Positions 53,801 to 60,866 of a DNA stretch of 64,000 nucleotides are shown here, piece after piece; the first letter of the stretch is position 1, and every line of letters begins with the position of its first letter. Origin of the DNA: Bacteroidetes bacterium GWF2_41_31 (GTDB taxonomy: Bacteria > Bacteroidota > Bacteroidia > Bacteroidales > F082); contig MEOL01000014.1 of NCBI GenBank assembly GCA_001769215.1, positions 1 to 64,000 on the forward strand, given 5' to 3'. The position numbers were made by a program, and so were the translations under genes. The notes under the pieces were generated by a model. That model saw only the letters and a list, made by a program, of their open reading frames with translations. It was not told the DNA's origin and made no database searches.

Positions 53801-53974
53801 ATGCATGATAGCACGGCTTTAAAAATCACCCAGGAAAGAATTGAGATATTAGGAAAAAAGTATGGGTTCATGGTAAAATTTGAGGTGAATGAAAAGTGGA
53901 ACGAAGAGGGTCAATCGCTTGGAACAAAGGTACGTTTTACCTTACCATATTGCTATTCAACAGGTTTTAACTAA
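50858..53974 (+). CDS. Propeller-type sensor kinase (Reg_prop, Y_Y_Y, LytS-like His_kinase)
   Basis: A 1,038-residue envelope sensor. It has a signal peptide (FIAICTFLISLTALAQ) and about fourteen regulator-propeller repeats (e.g. FGFVWVGTINGLNRYDG, GNLWFATGSGIFKYN, NMWFATSMGLNIYNP). A Y_Y_Y domain lies at about 700-770, one membrane helix at about 791-808, then a His_kinase domain with the phospho-acceptor in QMNPHFMGNSL (His837) and HATPase motifs NALEHG and DDDGIGL. FMGN replaces the usual FLFN. The LytTR regulator gene starts ten bases downstream and is its obvious partner. The ligand is unknown. Confidence 0.92.
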   Translation: MVVRFIAICTFLISLTALAQRPLLFDKQALENPQVRFIRLTTEDGLCHNRVTALLQDQFGFVWVGTINGLNRYDGRAFEVYKQNPDNFTSLSSSHISSLVCDRKGDLYVGTKSGINQYNRLTNNFKHLELVGDSIVEPFPDIRELLFENDSILWIDTQEGQLVQFNINQHLITRVYLHPKSTQPYYLYHDLYLDHENVLWLGVRGYDMMYLNRKAQKLEFIAADENDFSKKRTSDVSCYFEDSKGNFWVSAIDGVYLMDKTQRTFKKLMNTSTFDINEDKNGNLWFATGSGIFKYNHMENKMMRFLNEKDNPHSITSNSTYKILEDQVGNMWFATSMGLNIYNPSPFPFGTYTHIPGISNSPEGYVVTAVAEDNHHNLWIGFEEDGLDYFNTKNGRFIHYIRQGNSKNQLAVNQLSALYFDKKNRLWIGLWRGIGFNLYEPEKDRFSLFTYYKKNLHMDWYADFCEDDSGQFYIGFWGADGLVRFDREKRKFGESLQSRFQRTECSRLITRLYHDRQNTIWVGTTECGLHRYFPERDSSMAFFCDGKDSSGLVSDDIKDITQDADGTIWVLTSTLQKFDEQTRRFSEYGAADGFYSVDPISILPDRDSCLWIATKGDGLFKFDKRNNHFTQYLKTDGIQGNTFTPARLAMSDGRLFFGGVNGFNLFNPGDIMVDSVVPKPFFGRFLVNDHIVSHDLNQQSSIAMMPNDKVFSVELNSTDLINPERYLYQCMLIGFDNTWVDVDNTQRKLRYAAVPPGTYQLKYRLGNRNGKWSSESASVSILIKQPFYRTPWFIFLFLLAFATLLFLYIKRREYELKIKGKSIELQQRVFRLQMNPHFMGNSLLAIQNFIYASEPKAAGNYLSDFSRLFRLILNNSKSEFVLISKEIETLELYLKLQSLRFPGKFEVTFEMDETIDPDGYMIPPMLAQPIIENALEHGLFTKEGKGKLMIRFLRENDHLIFEVDDDGIGLTAALKLNLGKSMHDSTALKITQERIEILGKKYGFMVKFEVNEKWNEEGQSLGTKVRFTLPYCYSTGFN

Positions 53975-53984
53975 CATTTAAGAG

Positions 53985-54734
53985 ATGCTACGGACAATTA
54001 TTGTAGATGACGAACCAAATGCCCGCCAGGTAATAAGAAACATTCTGGAATTGTATTGTAATCAGGTTGAAATAGTTGGCGAAGCCGCAAATGTTAAACA
54101 AGGATTGGCCCTCATAAAGGATCAAAAACCGGATCTGGTGCTTTTGGATATCCGCATGCCCGATGGTACAGGCTTCGATTTACTAAACAAGGCAAGGGGA
54201 TTAAATTTTAGGTTTATCATTATTACAGCTTTCGAGCAATTTGCAATTCAGGCCATCAAGCGAAGTGCTCTTGATTACATCATGAAGCCCATCAATGCAA
54301 ATGAATTGATCGAAGCCATCGAAAAAGCGGTAATCACTGAATATCGACCAGAAAGTGAATCTGTTAAACTGGATAATTATTTTTACAACCTGCAAAGAGA
54401 GGCTCATGAGCACCGGATCGTGTTAAATACCTTAAATTCCATTTATGCGGTTAAAATCAAAGACATCATCAGGTGCATGGCTGATAAAAATTACACGGAT
54501 GTTTTCCTATTGAATGGCAAATATTTAACGCTTTCAAAAACGTTGAAGGAGTTCGAGGAAATACTTACCGAACATGGCTTTTTCAGGACGCATCAGTCGC
54601 ATCTGATCAATATCCGGTTCATTGAATCATACGAAAAAGGATTGGGAGGTACGGTAGTGATGAGTGATGGTTCTAAAGTACCTGTTTCTTCACGCCGGAA
54701 AGAATTGTTTATAAAACTGATGCAAAAATTGTGA
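53985..54734 (+). CDS. LytTR-type response regulator
   Basis: The 249-residue protein has a receiver domain with phospho-acceptor Asp55 (LVLLDIRMPDGTGF) and a conserved lysine in IMKPINANEL. A C-terminal LytTR DNA-binding domain follows (DIIRCMADKNYTDVFLLNGKYLTLSKTLKEFEEIL, FFRTHQSHLINIRFI). It acts in the cytoplasm as the output of the upstream propeller kinase. The target genes cannot be read from the window; the small lipoprotein gene downstream is a candidate only by position. Confidence 0.94.
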   Translation: MLRTIIVDDEPNARQVIRNILELYCNQVEIVGEAANVKQGLALIKDQKPDLVLLDIRMPDGTGFDLLNKARGLNFRFIIITAFEQFAIQAIKRSALDYIMKPINANELIEAIEKAVITEYRPESESVKLDNYFYNLQREAHEHRIVLNTLNSIYAVKIKDIIRCMADKNYTDVFLLNGKYLTLSKTLKEFEEILTEHGFFRTHQSHLINIRFIESYEKGLGGTVVMSDGSKVPVSSRRKELFIKLMQKL

Positions 54735-54912
54735 AAATTTATTTTTGACGATCTACTGGAAATCTCTTTGCAGATACTCACCACTTGATTACGAATATTC
54801 ATCTTGACATATCGTCCGCTCATTCATGTTCTTAAATAGGCAAGCTTGTGACTACTTTTAATTCATATTTTTTAAACCCGTTTGTTAAAAGGCAAACACA
54901 AAACTTAAAATT

Positions 54913-55335
54913 ATGAATGTAAAAAGTTTACTAAAAGTCTTAGGTATCATGCTTCTCAGCATGACCTTTATTTATGGGTCCTGTAATAAAAAGGACGATC
55001 CAACGCCACCTCCGGCAGCCTATGTACCCACCTTTTCAGCAACCTATTTTTCAGTTGATATGGGTGGGGTCGATTACCTCGATTTCTATATCACCTGTGT
55101 ATCTGATGACTGGGAAATGATCAAGGTGATAGTCACTTATCCGGGAGGTGCCGGTAAAGACACTTTTACCGGTGGAGGCGCTATTCAACTTCAAGGCGAA
55201 CCGTTTACCTTTCCCAATTATTTCCTGAAACTGGGTGGAAACTGGACCTTCTCGATTACGGGCAATATTAAATCGGGTGCTCACGTAGGGGAAAGTTTCG
55301 CTGTAAATACAAGCATAAGTGTTTCAGGAAAATAA
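54913..55335 (+). CDS. Small lipoprotein of unknown function
   Basis: A 140-residue exported protein with a lipobox YGSC (Cys24) followed by NKKDDPTPPPAAY, a typical linker. The rest is beta-rich and Gly/Thr/Ser-rich (GGAGKDTFTGGGAIQLQG, FSITGNIKSGAHVGESFAVNTSISVSG), like an immunoglobulin-type fold. No family recognised. It is followed by two strong terminators, so it is its own transcript or the last gene of one. Confidence 0.7.
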   Translation: MNVKSLLKVLGIMLLSMTFIYGSCNKKDDPTPPPAAYVPTFSATYFSVDMGGVDYLDFYITCVSDDWEMIKVIVTYPGGAGKDTFTGGGAIQLQGEPFTFPNYFLKLGGNWTFSITGNIKSGAHVGESFAVNTSISVSGK

Positions 55336-55348
55336 CAATTAACCTGAT

Positions 55349-55391
55349 TATGAAGAAAAGCCCTCAATTGGGTTTTTCTTCATAATTTTTT
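55349..55391 (+). terminator. Intrinsic terminator after lipoprotein gene
   Basis: TATGAAGAAAAGCCC pairs with GGGTTTTTCTTCATA over 15 bp (one G-U) with a 6-base loop, followed by TTTTTT. Confidence 0.85.
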
Positions 55392-55416
55392 GTTAGCCTG
55401 GTTTAATATCGGGTAG

Positions 55417-55445
55417 AAGGCTGCGCTAAGGCGCAGCCTTTTTTT
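55417..55445. terminator. Bidirectional terminator between lipoprotein gene and pcm
   Basis: AAGGCTGCGC and GCGCAGCCTT make a perfect 10-bp stem with a TAAG loop and a T run that overlaps the pcm stop codon. It serves both convergent units. Confidence 0.85.
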
Positions 55446-56091
55446 AATCGTTGGCTTTGTCTCCAAGCAAGGGCACAAACCTAAATGCACCAAACGATTC
55501 GGCGGTGAGTTCTCCCGTAAGTTGTTTGGTATAGCGCATCATGGTTTGCACCGCTCCATGCCCTAAAGGCACAACAATAGTACCTCCGGGTTTGAGCTGA
55601 TCAATCAGGTTTTCGTGGAGGTTTGGTGCTGCAGCCGTAATCAATATCTTGTCAAATGGTCCATAAGTTGGCAATCCCTTGTTTCCGTCTCCATAAAAAA
55701 CCTTTATGTGATAACCCAGTTCTCTAAGAAATTCTTTTGTCTTGTCATACAAGCGTTTTTGTCGTTCGACGGAAAAAACCTTCGCTCCCAGTGCTTCAAG
55801 CACACATGCCTGATATCCGGATCCGGTACCGATTTCAAGTATTTTGTCGCCTTTTTTTACTTGTAACAATTCGGTTTGAAAAGCAACAGTATAAGGTTGC
55901 GATATGGTTTGTCCTGATCCAATTGGAAAGGGTTTGTCTTCGTAAGCAAACTCAAGAAATGACGAATCCAGGAAAAAATGCCTTGGAATGGAACCAATCA
56001 CTTCCAGGACACGTTCATCACAAATTCCTTTTTTCCGGATCGTGTCAACCAGTTTTTTTCGCATTCCCTGATGTCGGTACGAATCTTCCAT
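55444..56091 (-). CDS. pcm: Protein-L-isoaspartate O-methyltransferase
   Basis: The 215-residue SAM-dependent enzyme methylates isoaspartyl residues in damaged proteins. QTISQPYTVAFQTELLQV, the SAM loop KILEIGTGSGYQACVLEALG, VFYGDGNKGLPTYGPFDKILITAAAP, and LKPGGTIVVPLG are diagnostic. It converges on the lipoprotein gene and is divergent from the Gfo/Idh gene. Confidence 0.96.
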   Translation of the reverse strand: MEDSYRHQGMRKKLVDTIRKKGICDERVLEVIGSIPRHFFLDSSFLEFAYEDKPFPIGSGQTISQPYTVAFQTELLQVKKGDKILEIGTGSGYQACVLEALGAKVFSVERQKRLYDKTKEFLRELGYHIKVFYGDGNKGLPTYGPFDKILITAAAPNLHENLIDQLKPGGTIVVPLGHGAVQTMMRYTKQLTGELTAESFGAFRFVPLLGDKAND

Positions 56092-56161
56092 TTTCTTCTC
56101 TACACTCCTTATTAGTTCTCAATAATGTGCGAAAATAGAAATAATGACAGCAAGAAAAAAC

Positions 56162-56169
56162 TACCTTTG
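56162..56169 (+). promoter_or_regulatory. -7 promoter element (TACCTTTG) of Gfo/Idh gene
   Basis: Exact TAnnTTTG match 16 bases upstream of the ATG at 56186. Confidence 0.5.
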
Positions 56170-56185
56170 TCAAAAATTTTAATTT

Positions 56186-57187
56186 ATGATAAAAATTGGT
56201 GTGTTGGGCGTTGGCCATTTGGGCAAAATCCACTTAAATTGTATTCAGAAAATTGAAGAATTTCAACTGGTTGGCTTTTATGATACAGATACTGAACGGG
56301 TAAAGCTGATTGAGCAGGAATTTGGGATTAAAGGTTACAGTAGTATCAACGATTTACTGGATGTAGTTGACGTAGTTGATATTGTTACCCCAACTGTTTC
56401 GCATTTTAGTTGTGCTTCTGAGGCCATCCGCAAATCGAAACACGTTTTTATCGAAAAACCAATTGTTACAACACCGGACGAAGCCCTGGAGTTGATAAAA
56501 CTGGCAACAGCAGCCAATGTGAAAGTACAGGTGGGTCATGTTGAACGCTTCAATCCCGCTTTTTTAGCAGCCCAGCCATTTATTAACAACCCCATGTTTG
56601 TGGAAACCCACCGGTTGGCATTGTTTAATCCTCGTGGAACCGATGTACCCGTGGTGCTCGATTTAATGATTCACGATATTGATATTGTGTTGAGTGTTGT
56701 CAAATCCAAAGTACGCGATGTTTACGCCAGTGGAGTGAATGTGGTAAGCGACACCCCTGATATTGCCAACGCGCGTATTGAATTTGAAAATGGAGCCGTT
56801 GCCAACCTGACGGCAAGCAGGCTTTCATTGAAAAATATGCGTAAAACAAGGATTTTTCAGCGTGATGCTTATATTACGGTAGATTTCCTGGATAAGGTTA
56901 GCGAGATTATCCGCATGGAAGAAATTGATGTGTTGCCTGCCGACCCGATGGCTATGGTTATCGATTTGGGAAATGGCAAGAAAATGAAACGCATTTCATT
57001 TGAAAAACCTGTGGTTGGCAATATTAACGCCATTGTGGAAGAACTTAGAAGTTTCAAAGATTCTATCATATACAATAGGGTGCCACCCGTCAGTATTCAG
57101 GATGGCTATCACGCCTTGCAGGTGGCACACATGATTATGGAAAAAATCACCGCTTCATTGCCAAATGATCACAAACCACTACAATAA
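56186..57187 (+). CDS. Gfo/Idh/MocA family oxidoreductase
   Basis: The 333-residue NAD(P)-dependent oxidoreductase has an N-terminal Rossmann loop GVLGVGHLGKIHLNC and the catalytic EKP (FIEKPIVTTPDEA). GHVERFNPAF and VVLDLMIHDIDIVLSVV mark the substrate domain. The family oxidises sugar or inositol-like substrates, often UDP-sugars in surface polysaccharide synthesis. It is followed by a lipoprotein gene and a sugar-phosphate transferase, so an envelope sugar role is plausible but inferred. Confidence 0.92.
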   Translation: MIKIGVLGVGHLGKIHLNCIQKIEEFQLVGFYDTDTERVKLIEQEFGIKGYSSINDLLDVVDVVDIVTPTVSHFSCASEAIRKSKHVFIEKPIVTTPDEALELIKLATAANVKVQVGHVERFNPAFLAAQPFINNPMFVETHRLALFNPRGTDVPVVLDLMIHDIDIVLSVVKSKVRDVYASGVNVVSDTPDIANARIEFENGAVANLTASRLSLKNMRKTRIFQRDAYITVDFLDKVSEIIRMEEIDVLPADPMAMVIDLGNGKKMKRISFEKPVVGNINAIVEELRSFKDSIIYNRVPPVSIQDGYHALQVAHMIMEKITASLPNDHKPLQ

Positions 57188-57229
57188 ATAACAATCGTTT
57201 TCGTTTCTACACACAAAGGATTTAATGGT

Positions 57230-58147
57230 TTGAGGCTAAAGACATTGCTATATGGCATTTTAGGATTGCTGATGATGACATCAGCATTTGTATGGCAGGG
57301 ATGCTATAAGTTCGATGGGGATCAAACAATTCCTGCTTATCTGCAAATCGATTCCGTTTCGTTAACGACCAACTATTCAGAAGAAGGCGCCAATTCGGCG
57401 AAAATCACCGATGTGTGGGTGTATGTAGATGATGGATTGATCGGTGTTTTTGAATTACCGGCCTTATTACCGGTATTGGCGCAGGGTAAGCACAAGCTCG
57501 AAATTCGCCCCGGTATCAAACTCAATGGCATTTCAAGCACAAGGGTTCCCTATCCTTTTTACAATCCAATCGTGTATACCAACTTCGAATTTGTTCCTGA
57601 GCAGATATCTGATCTCAAAACCATTTCAACTACCTATTATACTGATTTATCTTTTCAATGGATGGAGGATTTTGAACAGACCGCTCTTTCGTTTGAGGAA
57701 TTAGATATTAGTGATACGGTAATCAAACGCACCGCACCTGCAAATAATCCTGCCGCATTTTTAAGTCCAAATTCACACTATTCAGGAGTCATTAGTTTAA
57801 CAGAAGAAAAACCTGAATATGGCGGAGCTTCATTTAATAGCTTTATTATGCCCAAATCACAGGGGGCAGCTGTGCTTTTGGAGTTAGATTTTAAGACCAA
57901 TAATGCGGTTACAATAGGCTTGCTCATGCGAATCAATAATAGTTTTACTGAAATCCCTCTCGTTATATTAGGCCATAATGACGAGTGGACAAAAATATAT
58001 ATCAACCTTGGACCAAATATTTCCTTAAATTCCACGGCCAGTGATTACAAAGTCATTTTCAGGGCGGGTTTGGGTAACGATATTTCCAATGCTGAGATTC
58101 TGGTCGATAATATCAAAATTGTTTCAAGGCAAAACTCGTATGAATAG
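57230..58147 (+). CDS. Lipoprotein of unknown function with TTG start
   Basis: A 305-residue exported protein with a signal peptide and lipobox WQGC (Cys25). The N-terminal third looks like a small Ig-like domain (VWVYVDDGLIGVFELPALLPVLAQGKHKLEIRPGIKLNG). The last 150 residues resemble a jelly-roll carbohydrate-binding fold. The only start giving a full signal peptide is TTG at 57230; an ATG at 57225 is out of frame and stops at once. AAAGGA lies 10 bases upstream. It overlaps the sugar transferase start by eight bases. I do not recognise the family. Confidence 0.75.
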   Translation: MRLKTLLYGILGLLMMTSAFVWQGCYKFDGDQTIPAYLQIDSVSLTTNYSEEGANSAKITDVWVYVDDGLIGVFELPALLPVLAQGKHKLEIRPGIKLNGISSTRVPYPFYNPIVYTNFEFVPEQISDLKTISTTYYTDLSFQWMEDFEQTALSFEELDISDTVIKRTAPANNPAAFLSPNSHYSGVISLTEEKPEYGGASFNSFIMPKSQGAAVLLELDFKTNNAVTIGLLMRINNSFTEIPLVILGHNDEWTKIYINLGPNISLNSTASDYKVIFRAGLGNDISNAEILVDNIKIVSRQNSYE

Positions 58148-59555
58148 ACGTTTACAAGTTGCTAAATACGTTGTTCTCGACTGGCTGGCAGCGGCCCTGG
58201 CTTGGAGCTTGTTCTATATTTTCCGGAAATACTCGGAAGATCCAAGTATCTTATCACACATCGAAACGGTGCTTGACGACAGGAAATTCTGGATGGGAAT
58301 TATCCTGGTACCCGTCTTTTGGTTGATACTGTACCTGATGGTTGGGTCTTATCGGCGAATATACCGTAAGGCCCGTCTAAAGGAATTGGGCGAAACGCTC
58401 ATTATTACCCTAATTGGAGTTACAGTCATCTTTTTTATTCTCATCCTGGACGATTTTATCGTTACTTACAAATCGTATTACCAATCGTTCGCGATACTTT
58501 TTATCCTGCAGTTTTCAATCACATATATTTTCAGGCTATCGCTCACCACTATTACGGTAAAAAACATCCATAGTGGAAAACTTGGTTTCAATACCATTAT
58601 TATTGGTAGCAATGGCAATGCCATGAAAGTTTACAACGACATAACAAGTCAGGAAATATCTTCCGGAAATCATTTTGTTGGCTTTGTTAATGTTCACGAC
58701 AGGGATGATTTTAAAATTGGCAAGTTTTTACCACATCTAGGCGCCTACAAGGACTTAAATACGGTAATAAATGATTTTAAAGTGGAAGAGGTGGTCATCG
58801 CCATCGAGCGATCTGAGATAGGTACCATCGAACGCATCATTACAGAGCTTGAGACTACCAGTGTGATTATCAAGGTTATACCGTTGATGCAAGACATTAT
58901 TTTCGGATCAGTGCGAACACGGGGAATTTTTCATACCCCTTTAATTGAAATTTCACCCGACCTGATGCCTGCCTGGCAACAGTCGTTGAAGCGGTTGATT
59001 GACATCATTGCTTCCTTAATGGCCATGATCATCCTGATCCCCGTGTATATTTTCACCGCTGTCGGGGTTAAATTATCTTCGCCCGGAGCTATCCTGTTTT
59101 CTCAGGAGAGGATTGGGAAACACGGCAAACCTTTTATGATGCATAAATTTAGGTCGATGTATTCTGATGCAGAAAAATTCGGACCGCAATTGTCCTCGGA
59201 TGAGGATCCCCGCATCACCCGTTTTGGACTGTTTATTCGCAAGGTACGATTAGACGAAATCCCTCAGTTTTACACTGTTCTTAAAGGAGATATGTCGCTC
59301 GTGGGCCCCCGTCCCGAGCGTCAGTTTTATATCGATTTAATAGCCAAACGGGCTCCGCATTACCGTCTGCTGATGAAGATAAAACCCGGGATCACTTCCT
59401 GGGGACAGGTTAAATTTGGGTATGCGTCCACCATTGACGAAATGATTGAGCGGCTGCAATACGACATCCTGTATATCGAAAACATGTCGCTGGCCATGGA
59501 TTTTAAAATCATGATTTACACCATTTTGATTGTTCTGCAAGGTCGGGGTAAATAA
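58140..59555 (+). CDS. Polyprenyl-phosphate glycosyl-1-phosphate transferase (WcaJ/WbaP-like)
   Basis: A 471-residue membrane enzyme that transfers a sugar 1-phosphate to undecaprenyl phosphate, initiating exopolysaccharide or O-antigen. Four N-terminal helices (about 5-130) and a Rossmann-like CoA-binding-type domain (about 145-265) come first. The catalytic domain has KRLIDIIASLMAMIILIP, FSQERIGKHGKPFMMHKFRSM, VRLDEIPQFYTVLKGDMSLVGPRPE, and KPGITSWGQVKFGYASTIDE. The ATG at 58140 overlaps the lipoprotein stop; the track start is inside that gene. No other polysaccharide genes are nearby. Confidence 0.93.
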   Translation: MNRRLQVAKYVVLDWLAAALAWSLFYIFRKYSEDPSILSHIETVLDDRKFWMGIILVPVFWLILYLMVGSYRRIYRKARLKELGETLIITLIGVTVIFFILILDDFIVTYKSYYQSFAILFILQFSITYIFRLSLTTITVKNIHSGKLGFNTIIIGSNGNAMKVYNDITSQEISSGNHFVGFVNVHDRDDFKIGKFLPHLGAYKDLNTVINDFKVEEVVIAIERSEIGTIERIITELETTSVIIKVIPLMQDIIFGSVRTRGIFHTPLIEISPDLMPAWQQSLKRLIDIIASLMAMIILIPVYIFTAVGVKLSSPGAILFSQERIGKHGKPFMMHKFRSMYSDAEKFGPQLSSDEDPRITRFGLFIRKVRLDEIPQFYTVLKGDMSLVGPRPERQFYIDLIAKRAPHYRLLMKIKPGITSWGQVKFGYASTIDEMIERLQYDILYIENMSLAMDFKIMIYTILIVLQGRGK

Positions 59556-59586
59556 GGGATAAGACTGAACTGTAGCTTTAAGGGTT

Positions 59587-59610
59587 TGAATTTAATTAAT
59601 TCATTTTTTT
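59587..59610. terminator. Weak terminator after sugar transferase
   Basis: TGAATT and AATTCA pair around a 5-base loop, followed by seven Ts. The AT-only stem makes it weak; it lies between two convergent genes. Confidence 0.4.
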
Positions 59611-60773
59611 CAAGATGTTTCTGGTTTCGATTCAATAAACGAAAGGGTTACCTGAGCACCGACGGGTTTTAAGTTTTTTACAGATATTTCTCCTTTATGC
59701 GCATCGACAATAAGCTTTAAAGTGGCAAGCGATAGCCCTGAACCTTCTTTATGCAGGATATCCCCTGCTGAGAAAAGTTGAAACAAATACTCGAGTGCTG
59801 CATCTGAAAAACCGGGTCCCTGATCAACAAAATGCAGGTGAATTTTTTTATTGCTTCTGGTGGCAGAAATGGTTAGTGTAGGATTAGGGCTGGCAAATTT
59901 TTCAACATTATCCATTAACATACGTGCTCCAATCATAACAAGTTCCGAATCCGCCATAATCAGTAATTGTCTGGCTGGTTTTTCGTAATGAATTGATAAG
60001 TCGGACAATGGATTTTGCTTTTTGAATGTGCCGATAGAAGTTTCAACTAAATGATCGATCGACACGGGCAATATGTCGGGATTATACCTATCCGTTTTCA
60101 GTCGGGTGATTAACATGGCTATGTCGCTAAAACTCACCATACGGGCTGAAACCTCCGTGAGGTATGCCAGATATTCTTTTTGATCGGCATCGATATTTGT
60201 TAAACTTAAGAGTTGAGTCAGGCCGATAATACCATTTAACGGAGTTCGCATTTCATGGCTGATAAGGGATAGAAAATTTGATTTCGCCTGGTCAAGTTTT
60301 GCCAGTTTCTGATTCGCAATTTCTAGCTGGATAGTACGTTCTTTCACCAACTCTTCCAGTCGAAGGTTGATGGATTTAAGTTCTTGTTTTTGTTTTTTGA
60401 GCAGCAAATGAGTTTGAACACGGGCCAGTAATTCTGGTGAATTAAAAGGTTTGGTAATATATTCCTGTCCTCCGGTTTCAAATCCTTTTACGATGCTGTT
60501 CATATCCGCTTTAGCCGTAAGGAAAATAATGGGAATATCCTTCGTCCTGGGATCGTGCTTTAAGCGATTGCATACTTCGAAGCCGTCCATGCCTGGCATC
60601 ATAATGTCGAGCAAGATTAGGTCAAACTCCTGCATTTCGCATATTTTCAAGGCTTCATAACCATTTTGGGCATAAGCTACCTGGTAGTCTCTTTGTGCCA
60701 GAATGTTTCCAAGAATTTGAATATTATTTGAAACATCGTCTACAATCAGTATTTTTTCATGATGGTTATTCAT
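59610..60773 (-). CDS. Receiver-histidine kinase hybrid
   Basis: A 387-residue cytoplasmic protein. It starts with a receiver domain (phospho-acceptor in LILLDIMMPGMDGF, near residue 55) and a short coiled coil (KKQKQELKSINLRLEELVKERTIQLEIA). HisKA follows (FLSLISHEMRTPLNGIIGL), then HATPase (LMDNVEKFA, DQGPGFS, GSGLSLATLKLI). No membrane segment, so it is probably a relay that takes phosphate from an upstream kinase. It lies 93 bases downstream of the TPR kinase on the same strand. Confidence 0.9.
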   Translation of the reverse strand: MNNHHEKILIVDDVSNNIQILGNILAQRDYQVAYAQNGYEALKICEMQEFDLILLDIMMPGMDGFEVCNRLKHDPRTKDIPIIFLTAKADMNSIVKGFETGGQEYITKPFNSPELLARVQTHLLLKKQKQELKSINLRLEELVKERTIQLEIANQKLAKLDQAKSNFLSLISHEMRTPLNGIIGLTQLLSLTNIDADQKEYLAYLTEVSARMVSFSDIAMLITRLKTDRYNPDILPVSIDHLVETSIGTFKKQNPLSDLSIHYEKPARQLLIMADSELVMIGARMLMDNVEKFASPNPTLTISATRSNKKIHLHFVDQGPGFSDAALEYLFQLFSAGDILHKEGSGLSLATLKLIVDAHKGEISVKNLKPVGAQVTLSFIESKPETS

Positions 60774-60866
60774 GGGTGTACTATCATTAGGTTTGACTTT
60801 AAAATGTATGTTACTATTACCACATTAATACTTCCGTTTTATCCCTTTCGGCTTTATGAACTATTC

